Source of the DNA: JAQBGV01 sp032128395
GTDB lineage: Bacteria > Planctomycetota > UBA8108 > UBA1146
Direction of reading: 5' to 3'
DNA: 23,868 bases
Assembly: GCA_032128395.1 (NCBI GenBank)
Contig: JAQBGV010000247.1
Location: 1 to 23,868, forward strand
Numbering within the stretch: the stretch's first letter is position 1; each line of letters starts with the position of its first letter. The position numbers and the translations under genes are program-made. Shown in pieces: positions 1 through 8,192 of the stretch. The notes under the pieces are model-generated. The model had not been told where the DNA came from. It ran no database searches and saw nothing but the letters and a program-made list of their open reading frames with translations.

Positions 1-563
1 ACCATCGCCGGCGTTCCCACGGTTCTCCCCGATCCGATCGTCACGGCCGAAGCGACCGTCGGGTCGAGGGTGCACAGCGCCATCTCGTGGATCGCGTGGG
101 CGAATTCGTGCACCAGGATGCTCTCGGTCGAGTAGGGATCGCCTTCGAGGCCGAGGAGATTCTCCTCCCCACAGCTCACCGCGGGGCGCACGGGGGTCGC
201 GCCGAGACCGCGGGCGCGGACGTCCCAGTATGCGGCAGGCTCGAGATCGGAGTGCTCGGGGATGTCGGTCGTGAATTCGTCGTACGCCATCACGACGAGA
301 CGCACGTGGGCGGCGCCGAGGGTGGGAAGGATCTCGGGACGCGCCGTGCACATCTTCTCGACCACCGCACGTGCCTCGATCAGAGCCAGGGGCTCCACCT
401 TCGCCGAGGCGACGATCGGCAGACCCTCCGCGTCGATGTGCTGCGCGTAGAACTGGTCGAGTCGAAACGACTCGCGCACGGCGATGGGGACCGGGCCGAC
501 GGCGGGGGGCGTGCCCGCACAGCCGAGGGTCAGAGCGAGGAGTCCGCACGCGATCCACTTCAT
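1..563 (-). CDS. Putative lipoprotein zinc metalloprotease, 3' end cut off by window edge
   Basis: The gene reads leftwards out of the window, so only the first 187 residues are present. It opens with a short export signal (MKWIACGLLALTLGC) whose Cys15 could be lipidated, although the lipobox (T-L-G-C) is imperfect. At residues 152-160 is HEFAHAIHE, the HExxH signature of zinc metallopeptidases with an extra H and E one turn later. The third zinc ligand should lie beyond the window edge. The preceding stretch (GENLL..DPY..E.ILVHEFAH style) resembles uncharacterised secreted planctomycete proteins of the anthrax-lethal-factor-like metalloprotease type, but I cannot assign a family firmly. The ATG at 563 has GGAG five bases upstream and sits directly before the hydrophobic segment. 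An in-frame ATG at 686 with AAGGAG is an alternative, but it would put 41 residues in front of the signal. The gene follows the CDF transporter on the same strand after 150 bp, with no obvious terminator between them. Confidence 0.72.
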   Translation of the reverse strand, partial: MKWIACGLLALTLGCAGTPPAVGPVPIAVRESFRLDQFYAQHIDAEGLPIVASAKVEPLALIEARAVVEKMCTARPEILPTLGAAHVRLVVMAYDEFTTDIPEHSDLEPAAYWDVRARGLGATPVRPAVSCGEENLLGLEGDPYSTESILVHEFAHAIHEMALCTLDPTVASAVTIGSGRTVGTPAM

Positions 564-713
564 TTCGACTCCAAAGGAGTCCCGATGGGTGACTTCCGAT
601 CGAGATACCGCCCAGCCCACGCCGCGAGCACGGCCGCCACGTATTCGGAGTCCTCCGGATTCGGCCTTCACGGTACGAGAGGGCATCGCGGCTCCTTCAT
701 TCGCGGGCAACGG

Positions 714-1694
714 CTACGTGGCATCGGGGCCTGGTTTTCCGGCGGTCCCTCGGAAGGACTCCACCTCGACGAAGATCTTGCGCACCTCCGGCACCGCTGC
801 CCGCACAGCGCTCTCGATGCGGTCGATCGACTTCTCGAGACTCGTCGTGGTCAGTCCGGCGGGGAATTTTAGCGCAAGGTTGAGCAGGATGTATTCGCCG
901 CCCATGTGCAGCGTCTTCAGTTCGATGATCGACTCGATCGCTCCCGTCTCCTCGATCGCCGCGGTGATCTGAGCTTCGACCGCCTCGCTCGCGCTCTGCC
1001 CGATGAGGAGTCGCTTGGTCATCACCCCGAGGAAGACCGCGACCGCCGCGAGCAACACCGCGATCATCAAGCTCGCGATCGCATCGTAGACAATGTTCCC
1101 CGTCGCCCACGCGAGCCCGATCCCGACCAGGGCGATTCCCAGGCCGAGGACCGCCGCGAAGTCTTCGAACAGAACCGTGAGCAGAGGTGCTGCCCGCAAC
1201 TCGCGAAGGGTCTGGGTGACCGTCCGCGCCCCCATCCCCTTGCGAAACTCTCGTACGGCGACCCACAGCGAGCCCCCTTCGACCACGAGGCTGACCAGGA
1301 GCACCGCGATCGCCCACATCGGATGTTCCAGCTCGGCTGACCCCTCCGAGTGCCTGATCTCGCCGAGCTTGTGGGTCCCCTCGACCGCGCTGAAGGTTGC
1401 CCCGAGGGTGAACAGGCTCAGCGCGACCACGAAAGACCAGAAGTACGTCTCCTTGCCGTAGCCGTAGGGATGGGTCCGGTCGGGGGGGCGCTCCGCGCGT
1501 TTCAGGCCGAGCAGCATCAGCCCTTGGTTGCCCGTGTCCGCGACCGAGTGGATCGCCTCGGCGATCATCGCGCTCGATTTGGTGAAGTACCACGCCACGA
1601 ACTTCGCGATCGCGATGAGGAGGTTCGCGCCGAGCGCGAAGAGGACGACCTTCTTGGAGCTGTTCTTCCCGGCCATGAGTCCTCTCGTCGTCAT
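714..1694 (-). CDS. Cation diffusion facilitator (CDF) transporter, ZNT9-like subgroup
   Basis: This is an integral membrane protein of 326 aa expected to export divalent metal (Zn, Mn or Fe) from the cytoplasm in exchange for protons. Hydrophobic segments lie at about 16-37, 83-105, 127-147, 178-197 and 203-224. The TM2 metal motif is AEAIHSVADT, with H49 and D53. The sequence around it (SAMIAEAIHS, then NQGLMLLGL) is characteristic of the COG0053 branch that includes human SLC30A9/ZNT9. The TM5 site appears as FEDFAAVLG (E177/D178) instead of the usual HxxxD, also as in that branch. Residues 230-315 form the cytoplasmic ferredoxin-like tail. The start is uncertain: ATG 1694 has no clear Shine-Dalgarno, while the internal ATG at 1676 (Met7) has GAGAGG close by. 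It is transcribed divergently from the fucosidase across an 88-bp spacer. The exact metal cannot be read from sequence. Confidence 0.9.
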   Translation of the reverse strand: MTTRGLMAGKNSSKKVVLFALGANLLIAIAKFVAWYFTKSSAMIAEAIHSVADTGNQGLMLLGLKRAERPPDRTHPYGYGKETYFWSFVVALSLFTLGATFSAVEGTHKLGEIRHSEGSAELEHPMWAIAVLLVSLVVEGGSLWVAVREFRKGMGARTVTQTLRELRAAPLLTVLFEDFAAVLGLGIALVGIGLAWATGNIVYDAIASLMIAVLLAAVAVFLGVMTKRLLIGQSASEAVEAQITAAIEETGAIESIIELKTLHMGGEYILLNLALKFPAGLTTTSLEKSIDRIESAVRAAVPEVRKIFVEVESFRGTAGKPGPDAT

Positions 1695-1782
1695 CTCTTG
1701 TTAGGTGCGCGCAGATGATGGAGAACGGGAGCACACGATGGAAGGTCGGATCACTCTGTTCTGTCACCCCGAGGAGGGGATC

Positions 1783-4668
1783 ATGCACTCCGTACTCTTC
1801 CTGGCACTCATCTTCTCCGCCACTGCCCCGTCTGCCTTCGCCCCTTCTGCCGCCGACGATTGGACCCTCGTCCCGGTCCCCGCCGGTTGGTCCACGTTCG
1901 AAGGGCTGGATCTCTCTTCGTTCGACGGCATCGCGTGGTACCGCGCCTACCTGTTCGTGCCGAAGGAGTGGGACGGGATCGATCTCACCCTGCACCTCGG
2001 CATCATCGACGACGCCGACCTGACCTTCTTCAACGGCCGGATGGTCGGTGGGCTCGGCTCTTTCCCCCCGAGGGCGAGGTCGGCGTCGAATCGAGCGCGC
2101 GAGTATCGCATCCCGGCGGAAGCGGTCATCGCCGGGCGCCCGAACCTCATCGCAGTGCGCGTCCACGACTCCGGTGGCGAAGGGGGAATCGTCGGAGGAC
2201 ACCTCGGACTCGCCGGGGCGGATGGCGAGATCTCCCTCGGGGGCGGGACGTGGGAGTTTCGAGTCGGGGACGATCTCGCCTGGGCAAAATGGCCGACGCC
2301 AGAACGGTCCACGGCCGCCGTGATGTTTGCGCGAAAATACCTCAGCAGCCAGGGGCCGGGCGCGACCGCGCCAGGGGATGGGATCCTCATCTCCGGGCGA
2401 AAGGACGCCCCGACGGGAGCACACGTCCTCTGGTACCGCCGCCCCGCGGCCTCGTGGACCGAAGCGCTCCCGGTCGGCAGTGGATCGCTCGGTGCGATGG
2501 TCCACGGCGACCCGCGCACTCTCCACCTTCAGCTCAACGAGAAGAGCTTGTGGGCCGGAGCGCCGATCGAGCGAGACCGAGAGGGCGCCGCCGAAGCATT
2601 CCATCGCGCCCGCGCGCTCTGCCTCGAGGGAAAGATCGATGAGGCGCAGGCACTCCTCCAATCGGAGTTCATGACCGAACGCAGGGTCAGAAGCTATCAG
2701 ACCCTCGGCGATCTGCGATTCGTGTTCACCTCGATCGGGGAAGCGCGCGAGTACCGCCGGTCCCTCGACCTGACGACCGGCATCGTGCGGGTCGAGGCGC
2801 GTTCGGGGGACGCGAACTTCGTGCGAGAGGTGTTCGCGAGCGCCCCCGATCGCGCGATCGTGATCCGGATCCGCTGCGACCGACCGGGGCGCATCTCGGG
2901 CACTCTCACCCTCGATCGCCCGGAGGGGGCGACCACCGGCGGCTTGCCCCCCGACCTGTTGGTGATGGCAGGCCGCGCGAGCCACGGAGTGGCCGAGCTC
3001 GGGACCCGCTTCGAGACGCGAGTCCGCGCGATCGCCGAGGGTGGAACCGTTCGGGTCCAGGAAGCCTCGATCGAAGTGCACGGCGCCGATGCGCTCACTC
3101 TGGTCCTGGTCGCCGCCACTGACTTCGGAGGAACCCCGACCGAGCTCAGAATCCGCCGAGATCTCGAACAGCTCCGTGATCGAAGCTACGACGAGCTGCG
3201 GGCGCGGCACCTCGCGGACTACCAGACGCTCTTCGATCGGGTCGCGATCGACCTGGGCGGATCCGAACTGCGGGAGCTCCCGACCGACGAGCGGCTCGCG
3301 CGGGCCCGCAGCGGCGCGCCGGACCCCGATCTCCTCGCGACCTACTTCCAGTACGCGCGGATGTTGCTCATGGGGAGCTCCCGCCCCGGGGGCCTCCCCG
3401 CGAACCTGCAGGGGATCTGGAACCCGCACATCACCGCGCCGTGGAACGCCGACTACCACCTGAACATCAACTTGCAGATGAACTACTGGCCCGCCGAGGT
3501 CGCCGCGCTCCCCGAATGTCACACCCCTCTCTTCGCCTACATCGAGCGGCTCCGGGTCCGCGGACGCGAGACCGCAAGGATCCACTACGACGCACCGGGG
3601 TGGGTCGCCCATCACACGAGCGATGCGTGGGCGTTCACCAGTCCGATCGGGAGAACCGTCTGGGGGCTCTGGCCGTACGGTGGAGCGTGGCTCTGCCGAC
3701 ACCTCTGGGAGCACTACCAGTACGGCGGAGACGAAGAGTTCCTCCGCGAGCGCGCGTGGCCGACGATCGCCGAGGCGTGCACCTTCCACCTGGCGACGCT
3801 CTTTCCCGACCCCGAGACCGGTCAACTGATCGCAGGCCCGTCGAGTTCACCGGAGAACACATTCCTTACCGCAGACGGGAAGAGCGCGGACACCGACATC
3901 GGCAACTCGATGGACCAGGAGATCATCGCCGATCTGTTCGACATCGCTCTCGCCGCCGCCCAAGTCACCGGTGATGAGTCCGAGCTGGTCGGTCGGATCC
4001 GCGAGGCTCGCGGCCGTCTCGCGCCGCCGAAGATCGGCGAGGACGGACGCGTGCTCGAGTGGCGAAAGCCCTACGAGGAACTCGAACCGGGACACCGGCA
4101 CATGTCGCATCTCTACGCCCTCTACCCCGGCGAGCTATGGACCGCGGAGCGTTCCCCCGAACACCTCGCCGCGGCGCGCCGGACGCTCGAACATCGGCTC
4201 GCGCACGGCGGCGGGCACACCGGCTGGAGCCGCGCTTGGTTGGTCAACTTCTGGGCGCGTCTCGGGGACGGGAAGAAGGTCGAGGAGAATTTGAGCCTCC
4301 TCCTCGCGAAGAGCACACTGCCGAACCTTTTCGACAACCACCCCCCCTTCCAGATCGATGGCAACTTCGGCGGCGCGGCGGGGATCGCCGAGGCACTCCT
4401 CCAGTCGCACGGTGGAGTCCTCCGCCTCCTCCCCGCCCTGCCGCCGGTCTGGCCGAACGGCTCGGTCCGCGGCCTCCGGACCCGGCAGGGGATCACCGTC
4501 GATCTCGAGTGGACCCGGTCGTCGCTCACGGGACTCCGACTCCGCTGCACCCGGCCGGTCGACGCTCGGGTGTGGTACGCCGGACAGTCGCGACAGTTCC
4601 GGGCGGACGCCGGGGCGGAGATCCGCTGCGAGGGCAAGGCAGAGGTGCAGGCGTTCTTCGGGGGGTGA
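1783..4668 (+). CDS. Secreted alpha-L-fucosidase, glycoside hydrolase family 95
   Basis: This 961-aa enzyme should cleave terminal alpha-1,2-linked fucose from glycans or fucosylated algal and mucin-type polysaccharides, with inversion of configuration. A signal peptide (about residues 1-20, cut near AFA or PSA) is followed by a jelly-roll carbohydrate-binding-like domain (about 25-200) of the type seen in GH2 enzymes and sialate O-acetylesterases. The GH95 N-terminal super-sandwich starts near LWYRRPAASWTEALPVGSG. The (alpha/alpha)6 catalytic barrel then carries the family motifs: YHLNINLQMNYW (N561, N563, matching the water-activating Asn pair of Bifidobacterium AfcA), GPSSSPEN with E691 as general acid, and DGNFGG with D859. 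All key residues are present. ATG 1783 is preferred over upstream in-frame starts because GAGGAGG lies five bases before it and it begins the signal peptide. The gene stands alone, with no polysaccharide utilisation locus around it. Confidence 0.95.
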   Translation: MHSVLFLALIFSATAPSAFAPSAADDWTLVPVPAGWSTFEGLDLSSFDGIAWYRAYLFVPKEWDGIDLTLHLGIIDDADLTFFNGRMVGGLGSFPPRARSASNRAREYRIPAEAVIAGRPNLIAVRVHDSGGEGGIVGGHLGLAGADGEISLGGGTWEFRVGDDLAWAKWPTPERSTAAVMFARKYLSSQGPGATAPGDGILISGRKDAPTGAHVLWYRRPAASWTEALPVGSGSLGAMVHGDPRTLHLQLNEKSLWAGAPIERDREGAAEAFHRARALCLEGKIDEAQALLQSEFMTERRVRSYQTLGDLRFVFTSIGEAREYRRSLDLTTGIVRVEARSGDANFVREVFASAPDRAIVIRIRCDRPGRISGTLTLDRPEGATTGGLPPDLLVMAGRASHGVAELGTRFETRVRAIAEGGTVRVQEASIEVHGADALTLVLVAATDFGGTPTELRIRRDLEQLRDRSYDELRARHLADYQTLFDRVAIDLGGSELRELPTDERLARARSGAPDPDLLATYFQYARMLLMGSSRPGGLPANLQGIWNPHITAPWNADYHLNINLQMNYWPAEVAALPECHTPLFAYIERLRVRGRETARIHYDAPGWVAHHTSDAWAFTSPIGRTVWGLWPYGGAWLCRHLWEHYQYGGDEEFLRERAWPTIAEACTFHLATLFPDPETGQLIAGPSSSPENTFLTADGKSADTDIGNSMDQEIIADLFDIALAAAQVTGDESELVGRIREARGRLAPPKIGEDGRVLEWRKPYEELEPGHRHMSHLYALYPGELWTAERSPEHLAAARRTLEHRLAHGGGHTGWSRAWLVNFWARLGDGKKVEENLSLLLAKSTLPNLFDNHPPFQIDGNFGGAAGIAEALLQSHGGVLRLLPALPPVWPNGSVRGLRTRQGITVDLEWTRSSLTGLRLRCTRPVDARVWYAGQSRQFRADAGAEIRCEGKAEVQAFFGG

Positions 4669-4718
4669 GCAGCGCGGATACGGCCCCTGCCTTCCGAATT
4701 CTGCCGCTCTCGGGACAC

Positions 4719-4766
4719 TTGTTCCCTGCCCCCCCGGAGGACTCGCTCCCATCCGCCGGGTACAAT
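4719..4766 (+). promoter_or_regulatory. Possible promoter element upstream of the 4861 gene
   Basis: A TACAAT hexamer at 4761-4766 matches the sigma-70 -10 box at five of six positions and stands out in very GC-rich surroundings, 94 bp before the TTG start. The only -35-like hexamer seen (TTGTTC, 4719-4724) is 36 bp away, which is too far, so only the -10 part has any support. The 192-bp gap after the fucosidase shows no strong terminator hairpin. Confidence 0.22.
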
Positions 4767-4860
4767 TGAACTACGCTGACGTCCCCCTGCGGGGCCCTTC
4801 CGCCGGATTGCCCACCGGATCGACAGCACTGGATCGCCAGCACCGGATCGAAGGTATCGC

Positions 4861-6999
4861 TTGTCCCCCCGTGTCGTGGTCGCCTCTGCCCTGCTGACCG
4901 TGCTCCTCGCCGGCGGCGCCATCTTCTTCCTCGCGACCGGGGAAGAAGGATCCTGGGCGAATGGAAACGACCCGTCTTCCGCAGCGGAAGCGGCCGGGAG
5001 TGATCGGGGCACCGTTCCGACGACCGGCTCGGGCGGATCGACCCGCACCGGCGGGGCAGGGGGCGACCGCGATGGTGACCTCGTCGGCAGAGTTGGACAG
5101 AACGGCAAGGTCGTCCCGCCCGACTGGGATGGCCGCCCCGGTTCCGAAGACGACCCGACCGGAAGCGCGCATCGCGCGGCCGATGGCAGCACCCGCCCCC
5201 TCGATGGCACCGAAGGGTCCCGCGGCTCCGGAGGCGCTTTCCTCTCCGCGGGGGGATCTCCGCGGGGGGGGGAAACTTCCGACACGCGCGCGGGGAACGG
5301 TTTCGAAGATCCGGAGCCAGCGCCCGATAGCATCACGATCCACGGGAGCATCATCGCGGTCGATCCCGATGGAGGGCGGTTCCCGGAGGAGTCTGGCACC
5401 ATCGGCATCCGAGTGACCGCTCCTGGACTCGACGAGCTCCGCGACATCGCGGTCGTCGCAGGGGAGTGGCGCGCGCCGGTCCCCGATCGCGCCCAGGTGC
5501 GCTTCGAAACGGCCCAGCTCGGGGAGCGCCCGGCGCGAGTCACCCCCGGTGGACCGATGATCGCCAGCGACCAGATGTCTCTCGCACTGCTCGGCGAGTG
5601 GACGAGTCAGACCCTTCTCCACGTGCGCAGCCGCGCGACCGGCGAATCGCTCTGCGACCTCGAGCTGGTGCGAGTCCCCGACTGGATGCGGAACAGCCGA
5701 CCGCACCCGGGTGTCGTGATCGCGACCGACCACCTCCAAGTCGCCGAGTGCAGCCCGCTTCCCCTGGTGGCGGACGGCCCCGGATCGGGGTCGAGTGTTC
5801 CGTACCATGTGCGCTCCCCGGGGTTCGCGTGGGGGCGCATCCTCCTCGACACCGCGGCGGGGGGAGATCGCGAGATCCTGCTCGATGCCGGGGGCGGCTT
5901 CGACATCGCCTTTTCGGGCGGTTGGCAGCGCCCTGGTGCTCTCCTTCGCCTTCGCATCCTCGGCGAGACGCAACCGTACGCCGAAGTGGCGGTGCAGGGG
6001 GAGACGATGCGCGTCGAGGGGATCCACCCGGGGCAGTACGAGGTCTCGGTCGAGACGGGGAGTTGGGCGCAGCACCCCCTGGTCCTCGGCACCCTCGAGA
6101 CGACGGTCCAGGCGGGCGTGATCACCCTGATCGAGCTCGACGTCATCGATATCGTCGATGAGGATCGCGTCCCCTTCGCGGGGACCGTGTTCGTCCCGAG
6201 CACGTGGACCCTCGACGAGTTCCAACTCCGCATCCGCCCGATCGACCCCGGTACGAACGCCAACGAAGAGACGCAGCACATCCCCTCGCTCGAGATGACC
6301 GCAACCCCTGTCGGAGGGGGGACCCTCTACGGTTGGGAAGCGGATGCGGTGATCGCTGGCAATTTCGGCGTCCTGATCCTGCCCATCGGCTACGGGGTGA
6401 ACTTCTCGGTGGGGCCGGAGGGCAATCTCGGAGCCGCGCTCGCGCTTCCCGATGCTGCGCCGGTCGAGATCGTGACCCTGCTCGCGGGGACGGAAGATCC
6501 CGCGACTCCGTCGATGATCCGCTGGACTCCCGCGCGCGATGCGGGGGTGCCGGGGGCTGGAGCCCTCTCCGCGATGCCCGAAGGGCCGGCGAACTACTTC
6601 GTCTTCGATGCGCCGGTCGGAAGCGTGATCCTGAGCTGCAGCGACGGCGCCTACCGACCCGCCAGCCGTGAGATCGAAGTCACCCTAGAAGGACCGAACG
6701 TCTTCACGCTCGAGCTCGAGCCCGCCCACGGAATCCATGTGCTGCTCTTCGACGAGTCGACCTCGGTGCCGTGGGACATCGGGTGGCACGCGAACCTCAC
6801 GCCGGTAGAGGGGACCACCGGCCAGGTCGTGACGCGCGGGAGGATCGGGATCCGCTACCGGATCCTCGTCTCGCAACCGGGGTGGTACACGCTGACCGTC
6901 CCCGCGATCGACGGCTTCCTCCCCGTCCCCCCCCTCGAGGTCGAAGTGCTCGAGGGGCTGATCTCCGATGTCCCGGTCGATTTGGTGCGAGAGCCTTGA
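4861..6999 (+). CDS. Exported, membrane-anchored beta-rich protein of unknown function
   Basis: I do not recognise a specific family. The 712-aa protein has one N-terminal hydrophobic segment (about residues 5-25, ending LAGGAIFFLATG) that could be an uncleaved anchor or a signal peptide. A low-complexity linker rich in Gly, Ser, Asp, Arg and Thr runs to about residue 150. The remaining 550 residues are predominantly beta-strand-like, with repeated short units such as MRVEGIHPGQYEVSVETG and, near the end, PGWYTLTVPAIDGFLPVPPLEVEV. These resemble carboxypeptidase-regulatory-like or other Ig-type modules, where a value flows into a short GxY strand. This is a structural guess. The start is TTG 4861 with GAAGG six to seven bases upstream. 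A run of nine G (5264-5272) lies in the linker. There are no dockerin repeats and no catalytic motif. The following gene begins 202 bp downstream on the same strand. Confidence 0.75.
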   Translation: MSPRVVVASALLTVLLAGGAIFFLATGEEGSWANGNDPSSAAEAAGSDRGTVPTTGSGGSTRTGGAGGDRDGDLVGRVGQNGKVVPPDWDGRPGSEDDPTGSAHRAADGSTRPLDGTEGSRGSGGAFLSAGGSPRGGETSDTRAGNGFEDPEPAPDSITIHGSIIAVDPDGGRFPEESGTIGIRVTAPGLDELRDIAVVAGEWRAPVPDRAQVRFETAQLGERPARVTPGGPMIASDQMSLALLGEWTSQTLLHVRSRATGESLCDLELVRVPDWMRNSRPHPGVVIATDHLQVAECSPLPLVADGPGSGSSVPYHVRSPGFAWGRILLDTAAGGDREILLDAGGGFDIAFSGGWQRPGALLRLRILGETQPYAEVAVQGETMRVEGIHPGQYEVSVETGSWAQHPLVLGTLETTVQAGVITLIELDVIDIVDEDRVPFAGTVFVPSTWTLDEFQLRIRPIDPGTNANEETQHIPSLEMTATPVGGGTLYGWEADAVIAGNFGVLILPIGYGVNFSVGPEGNLGAALALPDAAPVEIVTLLAGTEDPATPSMIRWTPARDAGVPGAGALSAMPEGPANYFVFDAPVGSVILSCSDGAYRPASREIEVTLEGPNVFTLELEPAHGIHVLLFDESTSVPWDIGWHANLTPVEGTTGQVVTRGRIGIRYRILVSQPGWYTLTVPAIDGFLPVPPLEVEVLEGLISDVPVDLVREP

Positions 7000-7201
7000 G
7001 TCTCTTCACCCTGAGAACACGCATCGAGTGACTTTCCTGACTCTCGGACCCAGAGGATTGCGGGACTCCGGACAGGGACTATCCTTGGCTCTGGATTCTA
7101 TCTTGCACCATTCCTGCCGTTGAGATCCGTTCTACGGATCTGGAGGCGACGCGGCGGGAGAGTCGCGCTCGGCCCCCGTGCCGAGCGGAGAAGAGTGGGC
7201 T

Positions 7202-8032
7202 ATGCGGTTCGCTGCTCTCGGCGGTTCCCGACGGCGCCTTCTTCTTGCCGTCGGACTTCTGCTCTTGGCACTCGCGGTTCCGGCGATGGGCCAAAACCCA
7301 TCGGGGTTCCTGCTGCATGTCACGAGTGCTTCGGGGGAGTCCGGCAGCACGACGCTGGTCCAGGTCCTCCTCGACATCGACACCGATCCGATCGCCGGCT
7401 GGTCGTTCGGCATCTGCCACGACCCCGGGGTGGTCAGCATTACGGGTGCGGTGCTCGGTGCGGATGTGGCGGCGCTCAATCCAACGTTCTCGAACATCAA
7501 CCCTGGGCTCGGCGGTGGAGTCACGGTCGGGGTGGTGCTCTCGTTCCTAGATCCGACCGTCATGCTTGCCGTCGGAACGAATCTCCAGTTGCTCGATGTG
7601 ACCTACTCGCTCGACGGAGCGGCGGGGTCCTCCTCGGCGATCACACCCTGCCCAACCCTCGGCTCCCCTCCGGTCGCGGTGTTGGTCGTCGCCGCCACCG
7701 ATGAAATTTCACCGGACACTGCGGCGGGGACCATCGACATCGTGGCAGCGGGACCGCTGTTCCGCCGGGGAGATGCGAATCGCGATGGGCAGGTCAATAT
7801 CGTCGACGCGGTCCGCGTCCTCGAACTCTTGTTCCTGAGCACCGATCCGCTCGTGTGCGAAGATGAGATCGATGTCAACGACAACGGGAACGCCGACCTG
7901 GTCGACGTGGTCTTCTTGCTGCAGAACCTGTTCCTCGCGGGAACTCCGATCCCTCCACCATCTCCTGCATGTGGCTTGGATCCGACCGCCGATCTTGCGG
8001 GGTGTACTTCGTCGGCGCCGCTCTGTCCTTGA
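7202..8032 (+). CDS. Secreted cohesin-like protein with C-terminal dockerin-like repeats
   Basis: This is a 276-aa exported protein. The signal peptide (about 1-31, Arg-rich start, Leu/Ala core, cut near AMG) is followed by a compact beta domain (about 33-180) with cohesin-like features: a STTLVQVLLDIDTDPIAGWSF strand pattern and a late LLDVTYSLDG. From Gly190 come two EF-hand-like calcium loops of the dockerin type, GDANRDGQVNIVDAV and DVNDNGNADLVDVV, each followed by a helix (VLELLF, LLQNLF). A Cys-containing tail (CGLDPTADLAGC, then LCP) ends the protein and recurs in two other genes of the window. ATG 7202 is chosen over an in-frame GTG at 7178 because it directly starts the signal peptide and has purine-rich GGAGAAGAG upstream. 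A weak promoter (TTGCGG 7058, TATCCT 7080, 16-bp spacer) may drive it. The binding partner is unknown; a surface or matrix role is inferred. Confidence 0.85.
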   Translation: MRFAALGGSRRRLLLAVGLLLLALAVPAMGQNPSGFLLHVTSASGESGSTTLVQVLLDIDTDPIAGWSFGICHDPGVVSITGAVLGADVAALNPTFSNINPGLGGGVTVGVVLSFLDPTVMLAVGTNLQLLDVTYSLDGAAGSSSAITPCPTLGSPPVAVLVVAATDEISPDTAAGTIDIVAAGPLFRRGDANRDGQVNIVDAVRVLELLFLSTDPLVCEDEIDVNDNGNADLVDVVFLLQNLFLAGTPIPPPSPACGLDPTADLAGCTSSAPLCP

Positions 8033-8089
8033 GGTGCGCTGTCCTTGGGGTGCTGTCCTCGAGGTGCTGTCCTTGGGGTGCTGTCCTCC
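8023..8089 (+). repeat. 14-bp tandem direct repeat across a stop codon
   Basis: Four and a half copies of the unit CTGTCCTYGRGGTG lie head to tail, starting at 8023, 8039, 8053, 8067 and 8081. The first copy has two extra bases and the last is partial. Copies alternate between CTTGGGG and CTCGAGG. The first copy supplies the last codons and the TGA stop (8030-8032) of the dockerin-like gene. The rest is 3' untranslated. Confidence 0.85.
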
Positions 8090-8172
8090 ACCGTTTCGCA
8101 GCCGGCCTGGATTATCGGAGTACCGCCGAACGTCCGGGACAGGCAGCGCCTTCGGCGAGCCAGTCCCATTCT

Positions 8173-8192
8173 GGTTCGCGCTAGCGCGAGCC
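8173..8192. terminator. Stem-loop between convergent genes
   Basis: The arms GGTTCGCG (8173-8180) and CGCGAGCC (8185-8192) pair over eight positions, one of them G-T, around the loop CTAG. The loop contains the reverse-strand TAG stop of the M1 peptidase gene. A second weaker hairpin (8157-8177 region, CCAG/CTGG) overlaps it. No T-tract is visible on either side, so it may be a bidirectional or Rho-assisted terminator or just a palindrome. Confidence 0.35.

Noticed and set aside
697..3825. 1042-codon open frame on the minus strand opposite the fucosidase and overlapping the CDF gene
   Set aside because: It is a GC-driven antisense shadow: its translation is Arg/Gly/Pro-rich without motifs, whereas the overlapping frames are clear GH95 and CDF proteins.
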